38,456 bases of DNA from Phenylobacterium sp. (GTDB lineage Bacteria; Pseudomonadota; Alphaproteobacteria; Caulobacterales; Caulobacteraceae): assembly GCF_016793285.1 (NCBI RefSeq), contig NZ_JAEUMO010000069.1, positions 1-38,456 on the forward strand, given 5' to 3'. The notes under the pieces were generated by a model, which worked only from the letters and a program-made list of their open reading frames with translations, searched no databases and was not told the DNA's origin. Below are positions 31,978 through 38,456 of this stretch, piece by piece. Position 1 is the stretch's first letter, and every line of letters starts with the position of its first letter. Position numbers and translations under genes: made by a program.

Positions 31978-33213
31978 ATGCCCCCGATGCGCCCGGCCCT
32001 GATCGCCGCCGCGACCCTCGCCGTCGTCGCCGGCCCGGCCTGCGGCCAGGTCGAGAGCCGCCCGCCGATCACGTCGTACAAGCCCGCCTTCGCCGGCCAG
32101 ACCCGCGCGCCGGAGCAGAAGCTGGGCGTGGCGTTCGAGGCGTCCGTGGTGACGCCGGGGCTGCAGTATCCCTGGGCGCTGGCCTTCCTGCCCGACGGCC
32201 GGATGCTGGTGACCGAGCGGCGCGCGGGCAAGCTGCGCATCGTGGGCAAGGACGGCAAGCTGACCGAGGCCGCGGTCGAGGGTGTGCCGGCGGTGATGTC
32301 GGGCGGCCAGGGCGGCCTGCTGGACGTGGCGCTGGACCCGGCCTTCAGGACCAACCGGCTGGTCTATCTGAGCTACGCCGAGCCCAACGCCGACAACACC
32401 AACAACACCGCCGTCGCGCGCGGCAGGCTGACGGACGGGCCCACGCCGAAGCTGGAGGGCCTGACGGTGATCTACCGCCAGCGGCCGTCGCTGAACTCGC
32501 CGCTGCACTTCGGCTCGCGGCTGGTGTTCGCGCGCGACGGCAAGCTGTTCGTGACGCAGGGCGAACGCTCGATCCTGGCCGGCCAGAAGCAGGCGCAGGA
32601 CCTCGCGAGCGGCCTGGGCAAGGTGGTGCGGATCAATCCCGACGGCTCGATCCCGAAGGACAACCCCTTCGTCGGCAAGGACGGCGCGCGGCCCGAGATC
32701 TGGAGCTACGGCAACCGGAACATCCAGGCCGCGGCCCTGCACCCGCAGACCGGCGAGCTCTGGGAGGTCGAGTTCGGCCCGCAGGGCGGCGACGAGGTCA
32801 ACGTCATCCGCAAGGGCAGGGACTACGGCTGGCCCACCATCAGCTACGGCGTGAACTACGGCCCGGCGAAGCAGCCGATCACGGGCGGCGAGACGCAACG
32901 GCCCGGCATGGAGCAGCCGCTCTATTACTGGGACCCGGTGATCGCGCCCGCGGGGATGATCTTCTACACCGGCAAGCTGTTCCCCAGGTGGCAGGGCAGC
33001 ATGCTGATCGCCGGCAGGCAGCCGCAGGGCCTGTCCGGCGGCTTCGTCACCCGCCTGACCTGGAAGGGCGAGAAGGTGGTCGGCGAGGAGCGGATCGACG
33101 TGCCCGGCGGCCCCTACAACTGGCGCGACATCCGCCAGGGCCCGGACGGCGCGGTCTACCTCCTGAAGGACGGCCCGGCCGGCGCCATCGTCAGGCTGAC
33201 GCCGAAGGGCTAG
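31978..33213 (+). CDS. PQQ-dependent sugar (aldose) dehydrogenase, soluble Asd type
   Basis: Periplasmic quinoprotein with a six-bladed beta-propeller that oxidises aldoses, passing electrons to a carrier. A signal peptide ([17 protein letters not shown]) is followed by the GSDH domain: [78 protein letters not shown] and GPDGAVYLL. 411 residues. I chose ATG at 31978 because TAGGAG ends 7 bases upstream; a TTG at 31972 is too close. Electron acceptor may be the nearby small cytochrome c (inference). Confidence 0.92.
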   Translation: MPPMRPALIAAATLAVVAGPACGQVESRPPITSYKPAFAGQTRAPEQKLGVAFEASVVTPGLQYPWALAFLPDGRMLVTERRAGKLRIVGKDGKLTEAAVEGVPAVMSGGQGGLLDVALDPAFRTNRLVYLSYAEPNADNTNNTAVARGRLTDGPTPKLEGLTVIYRQRPSLNSPLHFGSRLVFARDGKLFVTQGERSILAGQKQAQDLASGLGKVVRINPDGSIPKDNPFVGKDGARPEIWSYGNRNIQAAALHPQTGELWEVEFGPQGGDEVNVIRKGRDYGWPTISYGVNYGPAKQPITGGETQRPGMEQPLYYWDPVIAPAGMIFYTGKLFPRWQGSMLIAGRQPQGLSGGFVTRLTWKGEKVVGEERIDVPGGPYNWRDIRQGPDGAVYLLKDGPAGAIVRLTPKG

Positions 33214-33231
33214 GCCCGTTCAAGAATGCAG

Positions 33232-33248
33232 TTGCGAATTAGTCGCAA
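33232..33248. promoter_or_regulatory. Fur-like inverted repeat upstream of the siderophore-interacting protein gene
   Basis: TTGCGA-ATTAG-TCGCAA at 33232-33248 is a perfect 6-bp dyad. Read as 7-1-7 (TGCGAAT-T-AGTCGCA) it differs by one base from a symmetric Fur-type box. It lies 10 bases before the GTG and 19 before the ATG candidate start of a gene whose family is usually iron-regulated. Confidence 0.5.
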
Positions 33249-33257
33249 CAACGTACC

Positions 33258-34163
33258 GTGGCGCTCATGGCTGCGGACGCGACCCCCTATCGCCTGTTCG
33301 ATCTGACGCTGGTGCGGCGCGAGGCGCTGAGCCCCTGCCTCACGCGCTTCAGCTTCACCGGGCCCGACATGGCGCGGATGACCACCCTCGCGCCGGACCA
33401 GAGGATCAAGGTGTTCTTCCCCGATGCGCAGGGCCGCCCGGCCGCCGTCCCGGCCCGCCCCGACTGGTATGCGTGGTGGAAGGCGCAACCCGAGGCCGAT
33501 CGCGCGCCGATGCGCACCTACACCATCCGCGCGCTGCGCCCCGACGCCGCCGAGGTGGACATCGACTTCGTGCTGCACGGCGAGACGGGGCCGGCGTCGC
33601 GCTGGGCGATGCGGGCGCAGCCGGGCTACGCCCTGCAGATCACGGCACCGGACCGCGCCTTCACAGGCCAGGGCGGCGGCTACGAATGGAAGCCGCCGCG
33701 CGACGTGCGCGACGTCCTGCTGATCGCCGACGAGACGGCCCTGCCGGCGCTGGCGGGCATCCTCGAGGAACTGGCGGCGTGGCCGGCGCCACCCACCGTC
33801 CAGGCGTTCATCGAGACTCCGGAGGCCGACGATCGCGTGCCGCTGCCGGCGTGGTCGCGCCTCAGCGTGAACTGGCTGCACCGCAAGGGCTGGGAGGATG
33901 CCGAGCCGCCGATGGTCGCCGCCGCGCGCCGCGCGCGCCTGCCGCAGCCTAACGCGGTGGGCCAGACCCTGCCCGACGTCGACGTGGACGCCGAGATCCT
34001 GTGGGACCGCGCCGAGGCGCACCGGCACGGATTCTACGCCTGGGTGGCCGGCGAGGCGGGCTCGGTGCTGGCCATCCGCCAGCACCTGGTGAAGGAGCGC
34101 GGCCTCGACCGCAGAGCGCTCAACCTGATGGGTTATTGGCGCCGGGGCCGGATACTGGACTGA
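33258..34163 (+). CDS. Siderophore-interacting protein (FAD/NAD(P)H ferric-siderophore reductase)
   Basis: Cytoplasmic flavoprotein that reduces iron in imported ferric siderophores, releasing Fe2+. The FAD-binding signature RTYTIRALR is near residue 86, followed by DIDFVLHGETGPASRWA. The NAD(P)-binding SIP domain has VLLIADETALPALAGILEEL and the C-terminal YAWVAGEAGSVLAIRQHL and LNLMGYWRRG, the ViuB-family ending. 301 residues. The start is GTG at 33258 or ATG at 33267; neither has a Shine-Dalgarno. A Fur-like dyad lies just upstream. The last 44 bases overlap the 3' end of the convergent MFS gene. Confidence 0.93.
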   Translation: MALMAADATPYRLFDLTLVRREALSPCLTRFSFTGPDMARMTTLAPDQRIKVFFPDAQGRPAAVPARPDWYAWWKAQPEADRAPMRTYTIRALRPDAAEVDIDFVLHGETGPASRWAMRAQPGYALQITAPDRAFTGQGGGYEWKPPRDVRDVLLIADETALPALAGILEELAAWPAPPTVQAFIETPEADDRVPLPAWSRLSVNWLHRKGWEDAEPPMVAAARRARLPQPNAVGQTLPDVDVDAEILWDRAEAHRHGFYAWVAGEAGSVLAIRQHLVKERGLDRRALNLMGYWRRGRILD

Positions 34164-35352
34164 CCTTCGCAGCCCTGGCCAGCGCCAGCAGGATGACCGC
34201 GGCGGCGAGGCCGGCGGGGGCGATGGCGAGGAAGACCTGGCCGGGGGTCGCGCCGGCGTTGCGCAGCTCGCCGGCGATCAGCGGGCCGAAGATCGAGCCC
34301 AGACGGCCCACGCCGACGGCGCAGCCGGCTCCGGCGGCGCGCAGGTGGGCCGGATAGAGCGCCGGCGCGACGGCGTAGAGCGAGAACTGCGCGCCCATGA
34401 CGAGGAAGCCGGCCGCAGCGCTCAGCGCGAAGATGGCCATCGGCGTGTCGGCGTCGGCCAGGGCGGCCATGGCGGTCGCCAGTCCCACATAGGCGAGCGC
34501 GAGCGGCCAGCGCCAGCCGAAGCGGTCGGTGACCGCGCCCATCAGCAGGCTGCCCACGACGCCGGCGATGTTGAAGGCCATGGCCGCGGCGAAGCCCTCG
34601 GACGGCGGATGGCCCTTGTCGACGACCAGGGTCGGGAGCCAGTTCAGCGCCAGGTACAGCACCACCAGCGTCAGCATGAAGGCCGCCCAGACCAGCACGG
34701 TCGCCGCGGCGCGGCCCTCGCCGAACAGCGCGCGGGTGAGGCTCCTGTCGGCCGTCGCGTCGGGCTCGGGCCGGGTCTCGGGCAGGAGGAAGACCAGCAG
34801 CGGGACCAGCGCCAGGGGCGCCACGCCGCCGGCCAGGAAGATGGCGCGCCACTCGAGTTCGGGCCCGGAGAGACGCGCGATGAGGGCCGCGGTGGCCCCG
34901 CCCACGGGCATGCCGCAGAACATGGCCGCGACGGTGGCGGCGCGACGCTCGGGCCGGCTGATCTCGACGGCGACGGCGATCAGGTTGGGCATGGCGCCGC
35001 CGAAGCCGAGGCCGGTGGCGAAGCGGGCCAGGAGCAGCGTCTCGTAGGAATGGCTCCAGGCGGTGGCGAGCGAGAAGAGGCCGAAGGCGGCGACCGAGCC
35101 GATCAGGACCGGCTTGCGCCCGGTGCGGTCGGCGAGCCAGCCGCCGGCGAGGGCTCCGACCACGAGCCCGATCATGGCGGCGCTGCCCGCCCAGCCCATC
35201 TGCGCGGGGTTCAGGCCGAGTTCGGGGACCATCGTCGGCGCGGCCACGCCGAACGCCTGGATGTCGTAGCCCTCGACCGCGGCGATCAGGAAACAGACGA
35301 GGACCACGAGCCCCGCGCCCCTGCGCGCGGCGGCGCCTGCAGCGGCCGTCAT
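34120..35352 (-). CDS. MFS transporter, aromatic acid:H+ symporter (AAHS)-like
   Basis: Twelve-span inner-membrane transporter of the major facilitator superfamily. The loop 2-3 motif is GWLADRTGRKPVLIG, repeated more weakly as MGAVTDRFGWRWPLA in the second half. The first span has FLIAAVEGYDIQAFGVAAP, where the E-x-Y/F-D pattern matches the DGxD-like motif of AAHS carriers for benzoate, 4-hydroxybenzoate and relatives. 410 residues from ATG 35352, preceded by GGGGAG 7 bases upstream; the upstream frame extension to 35409 is unlikely. The substrate is inferred from the family only. Confidence 0.9.
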   Translation of the reverse strand: MTAAAGAAARRGAGLVVLVCFLIAAVEGYDIQAFGVAAPTMVPELGLNPAQMGWAGSAAMIGLVVGALAGGWLADRTGRKPVLIGSVAAFGLFSLATAWSHSYETLLLARFATGLGFGGAMPNLIAVAVEISRPERRAATVAAMFCGMPVGGATAALIARLSGPELEWRAIFLAGGVAPLALVPLLVFLLPETRPEPDATADRSLTRALFGEGRAAATVLVWAAFMLTLVVLYLALNWLPTLVVDKGHPPSEGFAAAMAFNIAGVVGSLLMGAVTDRFGWRWPLALAYVGLATAMAALADADTPMAIFALSAAAGFLVMGAQFSLYAVAPALYPAHLRAAGAGCAVGVGRLGSIFGPLIAGELRNAGATPGQVFLAIAPAGLAAAVILLALARAAKVSPVSGPGANNPSG

Positions 35353-35495
35353 GCGAATTCTCCCCGACTCGTCGAGCGCAACATGCGTCAGCTTCCGCGC
35401 CTTCGCCACACCCTCGCCGGAAACCCGGCACAGCCTCGCGTGTTTAGGGACCCGGCGTGTCGCCGACGAATGGGACGCTTCAAGGAGAGACGCAT

Positions 35496-35792
35496 ATGCG
35501 CAACCGACTGATCGCCGCGGCCGTGTTCGGCGTGGCCAGCCTTTCGCTGGTGGCGGTTCCCGCGCCGGCCGAGGCCGCCAAGCGGGTCCTGGTCTGCAAG
35601 AACATCAAGAAGAAGGCCAACAACGGCACCGTCATCGGCGCGGTCGCCGGCGGGGTGCTGGGCAACCAGATCGCGGGCCACGGCTCGCGCACCGAAGGCA
35701 CCCTGATCGGCGCCGGCGTCGGCGCGGTGGCCGGCCACCAGATCGCCAAGTCCAACGCCAAGAAGAAGCGCTGCCACTACGAGTACCGGTGA
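35496..35792 (+). CDS. Glycine-zipper 2TM domain protein, exported
   Basis: A 98-residue protein with a signal peptide (LIAAAVFGVASLSLVAVPAPAEA) and a glycine-zipper: GTVIGAVAGGVLGNQIAGHG followed by GTLIGAGVGAVAGHQIAKS. Family members sit in the outer membrane or periplasm, with roles mostly unknown. Start ATG at 35496 with AAGGAGAG 5-6 bases upstream. Cysteines at the mature N-terminal part (LVCKN) and the C-terminus (RCHYEYR) could form a disulfide. Confidence 0.9.
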   Translation: MRNRLIAAAVFGVASLSLVAVPAPAEAAKRVLVCKNIKKKANNGTVIGAVAGGVLGNQIAGHGSRTEGTLIGAGVGAVAGHQIAKSNAKKKRCHYEYR

Positions 35793-35847
35793 ACGCGTTC
35801 CGCTCCCGGCGCGGCGCGCGCGGTTCGGGACTCTACGGGGCGCGGCT

Positions 35848-37029
35848 CTAGATGAGTTCCGGGTCCGGTCCGACGTAGCGCGCGCGGGGGCGGATCAGGC
35901 GGTCCTGCTGGCCCTGCTCGATGGCGTGGGCGATCCAGCCGGCGCAGCGGGCGACGGAGAACAGGGCGAAGGGCGCGTCCTCGGGCAGCCTCAGCGCCTC
36001 GCAGGCGGCCATCAGCGCGAAGTCGACGTTGGGCGGGTGGCCCGTGATGGCCGCGACCATGGCCTCCAGCCGCGCCAGTTCCTGCGGCGGCGTGAAGCGC
36101 TCCAGCAGCGCCGCCGCCCGCGGATCGCCGTCCGGGTAGAGGTTGTGGCCGAAGCCCGGAAGCGCCCGGTCGTCGGTCAGGCGGGCCTGGATCGCCTCAC
36201 GCGGCCCCAGTTCGACCGCCTCGGCGGCAAAGCGGCGGACGGCGGCGGTGGCGCCGCCGTGGCGCGGCCCGGAGAGTGTCGCGAGCCCCGCCAGCGCCGC
36301 AGCCGCCAGGGACGCGCCCGTCGAAGCTGCCACCCGCGCCGCGAACGCCGAGGCGTTCAGCTCGTGGTCGGCCACCAGCACGAGCATGCGGCGGATCAGG
36401 TCCGCGCCCGGTCCGCCCGGGCCCTGCCCCCAGGCCAGCGCCAGCCGGTTGTGGATCGGCCCGCTGCCGACGTCGGCGGTCACCGCGTCGGTCAGCACGT
36501 CCAGCAGGGTCGCGGCCTCGACCGCCAGCGCCAGCGGCGCGCGGCCCCGGGCGGGCGGATCGGCGGCGGCGCGGGTCGCGAGCGCCAGGTAGGCGCGGGC
36601 GCGCATGTCGGCGGCCTGCGGCGGTTTCGGCCGGTCGGTGCGCTTGAGCGCCGCGCCGTGGCCGCCGCGCAGGAGGCGCGCGACCGCCTCCAGCGTCTCG
36701 GTCCCGGCGAGACGGATGGCGTCGCGGCCACGGTAGTAGAGCCGGCCGCCCTGCACGGTGGTGATCTCGGACGAGAGCACCGGCTCGCCCCAGTTGATGG
36801 CGCCCGCGGCCACCTCGGAGATCTTGCGGCTGCGCGACTTGCGCTCGGCGAGCGCGGCGATGTCGGCGGCGCGATAGAGGCTGCGGCGCGGGTCGCCCGG
36901 ATCGGGGCGCACGCTGACCCGGCCGCGGCTCACGTAGGCGTACAGCGTCTGCGGACGCACCCCCAGGCGGTCGCGGGCTTCCTCGGCGGCGATCCAGTCG
37001 GTCTGCGGCATCTCGCCCGGGGGTTTCAT
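35848..37029 (-). CDS. Citrate synthase-like protein with N-terminal HTH domain
   Basis: A citrate/methylcitrate synthase-fold protein fused to an N-terminal DNA-binding domain. The MerR/excisionase-like HTH (IAAEEARDRLGVRPQTLYAY, then RRSLYRAADIAALAE) covers about residues 12-65. The synthase part keeps ADHELNASAFAAR, the GPRHGGA histidine, GFGH in LPGFGHNLYPDGDPR and the catalytic Asp in NVDFALMA. Odd: the usual GFGHR is GFGHN here. Start ATG at 37029 (MKPPGEMPQ), or at 37011 with GGGCGAG upstream; 393 or 387 residues. It is divergent from a second synthase gene with a perfect palindrome between them, so it may repress its own region in addition to, or instead of, catalysis. Confidence 0.9.
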   Translation of the reverse strand: MKPPGEMPQTDWIAAEEARDRLGVRPQTLYAYVSRGRVSVRPDPGDPRRSLYRAADIAALAERKSRSRKISEVAAGAINWGEPVLSSEITTVQGGRLYYRGRDAIRLAGTETLEAVARLLRGGHGAALKRTDRPKPPQAADMRARAYLALATRAAADPPARGRAPLALAVEAATLLDVLTDAVTADVGSGPIHNRLALAWGQGPGGPGADLIRRMLVLVADHELNASAFAARVAASTGASLAAAALAGLATLSGPRHGGATAAVRRFAAEAVELGPREAIQARLTDDRALPGFGHNLYPDGDPRAAALLERFTPPQELARLEAMVAAITGHPPNVDFALMAACEALRLPEDAPFALFSVARCAGWIAHAIEQGQQDRLIRPRARYVGPDPELI

Positions 37030-37030
37030 A

Positions 37031-37047
37031 TTGATCATATTGATCAA
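37031..37047. promoter_or_regulatory. Perfect palindrome TTGATCA-TAT-TGATCAA between divergent citrate synthase genes
   Basis: Two 7-bp arms are perfectly inverted around a TAT spacer. The site starts 2 bases from the 37029 ATG of the HTH-synthase gene and 62 bases before the other synthase start. Its AT-rich symmetry stands out in this GC-rich DNA and fits an operator for a dimeric HTH protein. Confidence 0.65.
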
Positions 37048-37108
37048 GATTGACGACGACATGTTGCCGGCGAATTTGTCTCCACACAAGAGAGACGGAG
37101 ACCCTTCC

Positions 37109-38200
37109 ATGACCCACCTGACCGACGGCTCCGACGGCCTCGAGACCGTCATCGCCGCGCGCACCGTGCTGAGCGAGGTGGACGGCGCGGCCGGCCGCCT
37201 CATCATCCGCGGCCACTCGCTGGACGAGCTTGCCGGGCGCACCGCCTTCGAGGGGGTCGTGGGCCTGCTGTTCGACGGCTTCTACGACGACCTGCCGGGC
37301 GACGTCCGCGCCGCCCTGGGCCAGGCGCGCGCCGAGGTGTTCGCCGAGGTGGCGGCGCTCGACACGGGCCTGCTGGACCGCACGCCCGTCGAGGCCATGC
37401 GGGCCCTGACCGCGCGCCTGGCCGACGGCGACGATGCCGAGACGGCGTTCCGGCTGCTGGCCGCGCCGGCGGTGTTCGCCGCGGCGGTGGTCCGCGCCCA
37501 GGCGGGCGAGGCCCCGGTGGCGCCCGACCCGGCGCTGCGCCACGCCGCCGATGTCCTGCGGATGCTGCGCGGCCAGCCGGCGAGCGACGCCGAGGCCGAC
37601 GCGCTCGACACCTACCTCGTGACGGTGAGCGACCACGGCCTGAACGCCTCGACCTTCGCGGCGCGGGTCGTGGCCTCGACGCGGGCCGGCCTGGGCTCGG
37701 CGGTGCTGGCCGGGATCAGCGCGCTGAAGGGTCCGCTGCACGGCGGCGCGCCGGGGCCGATCATCGATATGCTGGACGAGATCGGCGAGCCCGCGAACGC
37801 ACGGGCCTGGATTGAGGCGGCGCTCGGCCGCGGCGACCGGCTGATGGGTTTCGGCCACCGCGTCTACAAGGTGCGCGACCCGCGGGCCGACGCGCTGAAG
37901 CAGGCGGTGCGCTGGCTGGACGCGCGGCAGGGCCGGCTGGAGTTCGCCGAGGCGGTCGAGGCGGCGGTCCTGGACATCCTGCGCGAGCACAAGCCGAACC
38001 GGCCGCTGCAGACCAACGTCGAGTTCTACACCGCGCTGCTGCTTGAGGCGCTGGCCTTCCCGCCCAGCGCCTTCACCTGCGTCTTCGCCATGGGCCGCGT
38101 CGCCGGCTGGCTCGCGCACGCGCGCGAGCAGTTGCTCGGCGGCCGCCTGATCCGCCCGGCGTCGCTCTACATCGGACCGATGCCCAGGAAGGCCGCCTAG
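37109..38200 (+). CDS. Citrate synthase / methylcitrate synthase family protein
   Basis: Condenses acetyl-CoA (or propionyl-CoA) with oxaloacetate. Active-site regions are TVSDHGLNASTFAARV, GPLHGGAPGP and GFGHRVYKVRDPRADAL. The usual catalytic Asp segment reads NVEFYTALLLE, with Glu in place of Asp, as I recall for several CitA-type paralogues. 363 residues from ATG 37109, with GGAG 8 bases upstream; the frame is open to 37031 but that covers the operator. It has no HTH domain. It shares the divergent promoter with the HTH-synthase gene. Probably an accessory synthase, not the long type II housekeeping enzyme. Confidence 0.93.
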   Translation: MTHLTDGSDGLETVIAARTVLSEVDGAAGRLIIRGHSLDELAGRTAFEGVVGLLFDGFYDDLPGDVRAALGQARAEVFAEVAALDTGLLDRTPVEAMRALTARLADGDDAETAFRLLAAPAVFAAAVVRAQAGEAPVAPDPALRHAADVLRMLRGQPASDAEADALDTYLVTVSDHGLNASTFAARVVASTRAGLGSAVLAGISALKGPLHGGAPGPIIDMLDEIGEPANARAWIEAALGRGDRLMGFGHRVYKVRDPRADALKQAVRWLDARQGRLEFAEAVEAAVLDILREHKPNRPLQTNVEFYTALLLEALAFPPSAFTCVFAMGRVAGWLAHAREQLLGGRLIRPASLYIGPMPRKAA

Positions 38201-38225
38201 CGCCGGGCCGGGTCCCGGCGAGGCG

Positions 38226-38456
38226 TCAGAACTTCAGCGCGCGCGCTTCCTTCACGTGCGGCAGGGCCTGGATCTTGGCCAGCAGCGCGGGCGTCGGCTC
38301 CTGGTCGACGCCCACCAGCGCGATGGCGTCGTCGCCCGCGTCGATGCGGCCCAGGTTGAAGGTGGCGATGTTGACGCCCGCTTCGCCCAGCAGACCGCCC
38401 AGCGCGCCGATGAAGCCCGGCTTGTCCAGGTTGTTCACGTAGAGCATCCGCGGCGC
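38226..38456 (-). CDS. serA: D-3-phosphoglycerate dehydrogenase, C-terminal ACT domain (partial)
   Basis: Only the last 76 residues are inside the window. They form an ACT domain: MLYVNNLDKPGFIGALGGLL, GVNIATFNLGR, AIALVGVDQEP and the end LPHVKEARALKF. This is the serine-binding regulatory end of SerA, the first enzyme of serine synthesis. The rest of the gene continues beyond the right edge. The serA call over other ACT-domain proteins rests on the N-L-D-K-P-G-F-I-G and N-I-x-x-F-N-L-G-R patterns. Confidence 0.9.
   Translation of the reverse strand, partial: APRMLYVNNLDKPGFIGALGGLLGEAGVNIATFNLGRIDAGDDAIALVGVDQEPTPALLAKIQALPHVKEARALKF

Noticed and set aside
37030-37242. Upstream extension of the HTH-citrate synthase
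   Set aside because: It would read through the palindrome and the start of the divergent synthase and has no recognisable domain sequence.

Overview
High-GC alphaproteobacterial chromosome, most like Caulobacterales (a Phenylobacterium/Caulobacter-type genome is my inference from gene content and codon use, not from a search). Most of the window is core and metabolic genes, interrupted by one 12.9 kb integrative element.

Left flank (1-4429): the glutamate synthase small subunit gltD (cut by the window edge), a divergent undecaprenyl-diphosphatase uppP, a sulfotransferase, and an NDUFA9-like NAD(P)-binding protein. A complete tRNA-Leu(CAG) at 4430-4516 is the insertion target.

Integrative element (4498-17352): its borders are set by a 23-bp direct repeat of the tRNA-Leu 3' end. 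Next to the intact tRNA lies a tyrosine integrase. Inside are a small basic protein, a complete type I restriction-modification system in the order hsdR-hsdS-hsdM, a small membrane protein translationally coupled to hsdM, an unknown 195-aa protein, and a protein carrying recognisable motifs A, B and C of single-subunit (family A / T7-like) polymerases. After these come an excisionase-like HTH protein, an 86-aa unknown, a serine resolvase with a cluster of TGAGAC motifs upstream, and a 248-aa unknown. The polymerase-like protein is the strongest candidate for undescribed biology.

Right flank (17353-38456): cytochrome P450 divergent from rubredoxin; RNase D followed by lptC-lptA-lptB (lipopolysaccharide export); a complete convergent high-affinity potassium system, with a 27-aa micro-ORF, then kdpF-A-B-C-D-E; and an aldo/keto reductase. 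Next are a c-type cytochrome, a PEBP-like secreted protein and PQQ-type sugar dehydrogenase, a siderophore-interacting flavoprotein behind a Fur-like dyad, an MFS transporter, and a glycine-zipper protein. The window ends with two divergent citrate-synthase paralogues, one with an N-terminal HTH domain, separated by a perfect 17-bp palindrome, and the C-terminal ACT domain of serA.

I saw no CRISPR array, rRNA gene or insertion sequence. All calls rest on reading motifs by eye; no database search was run.
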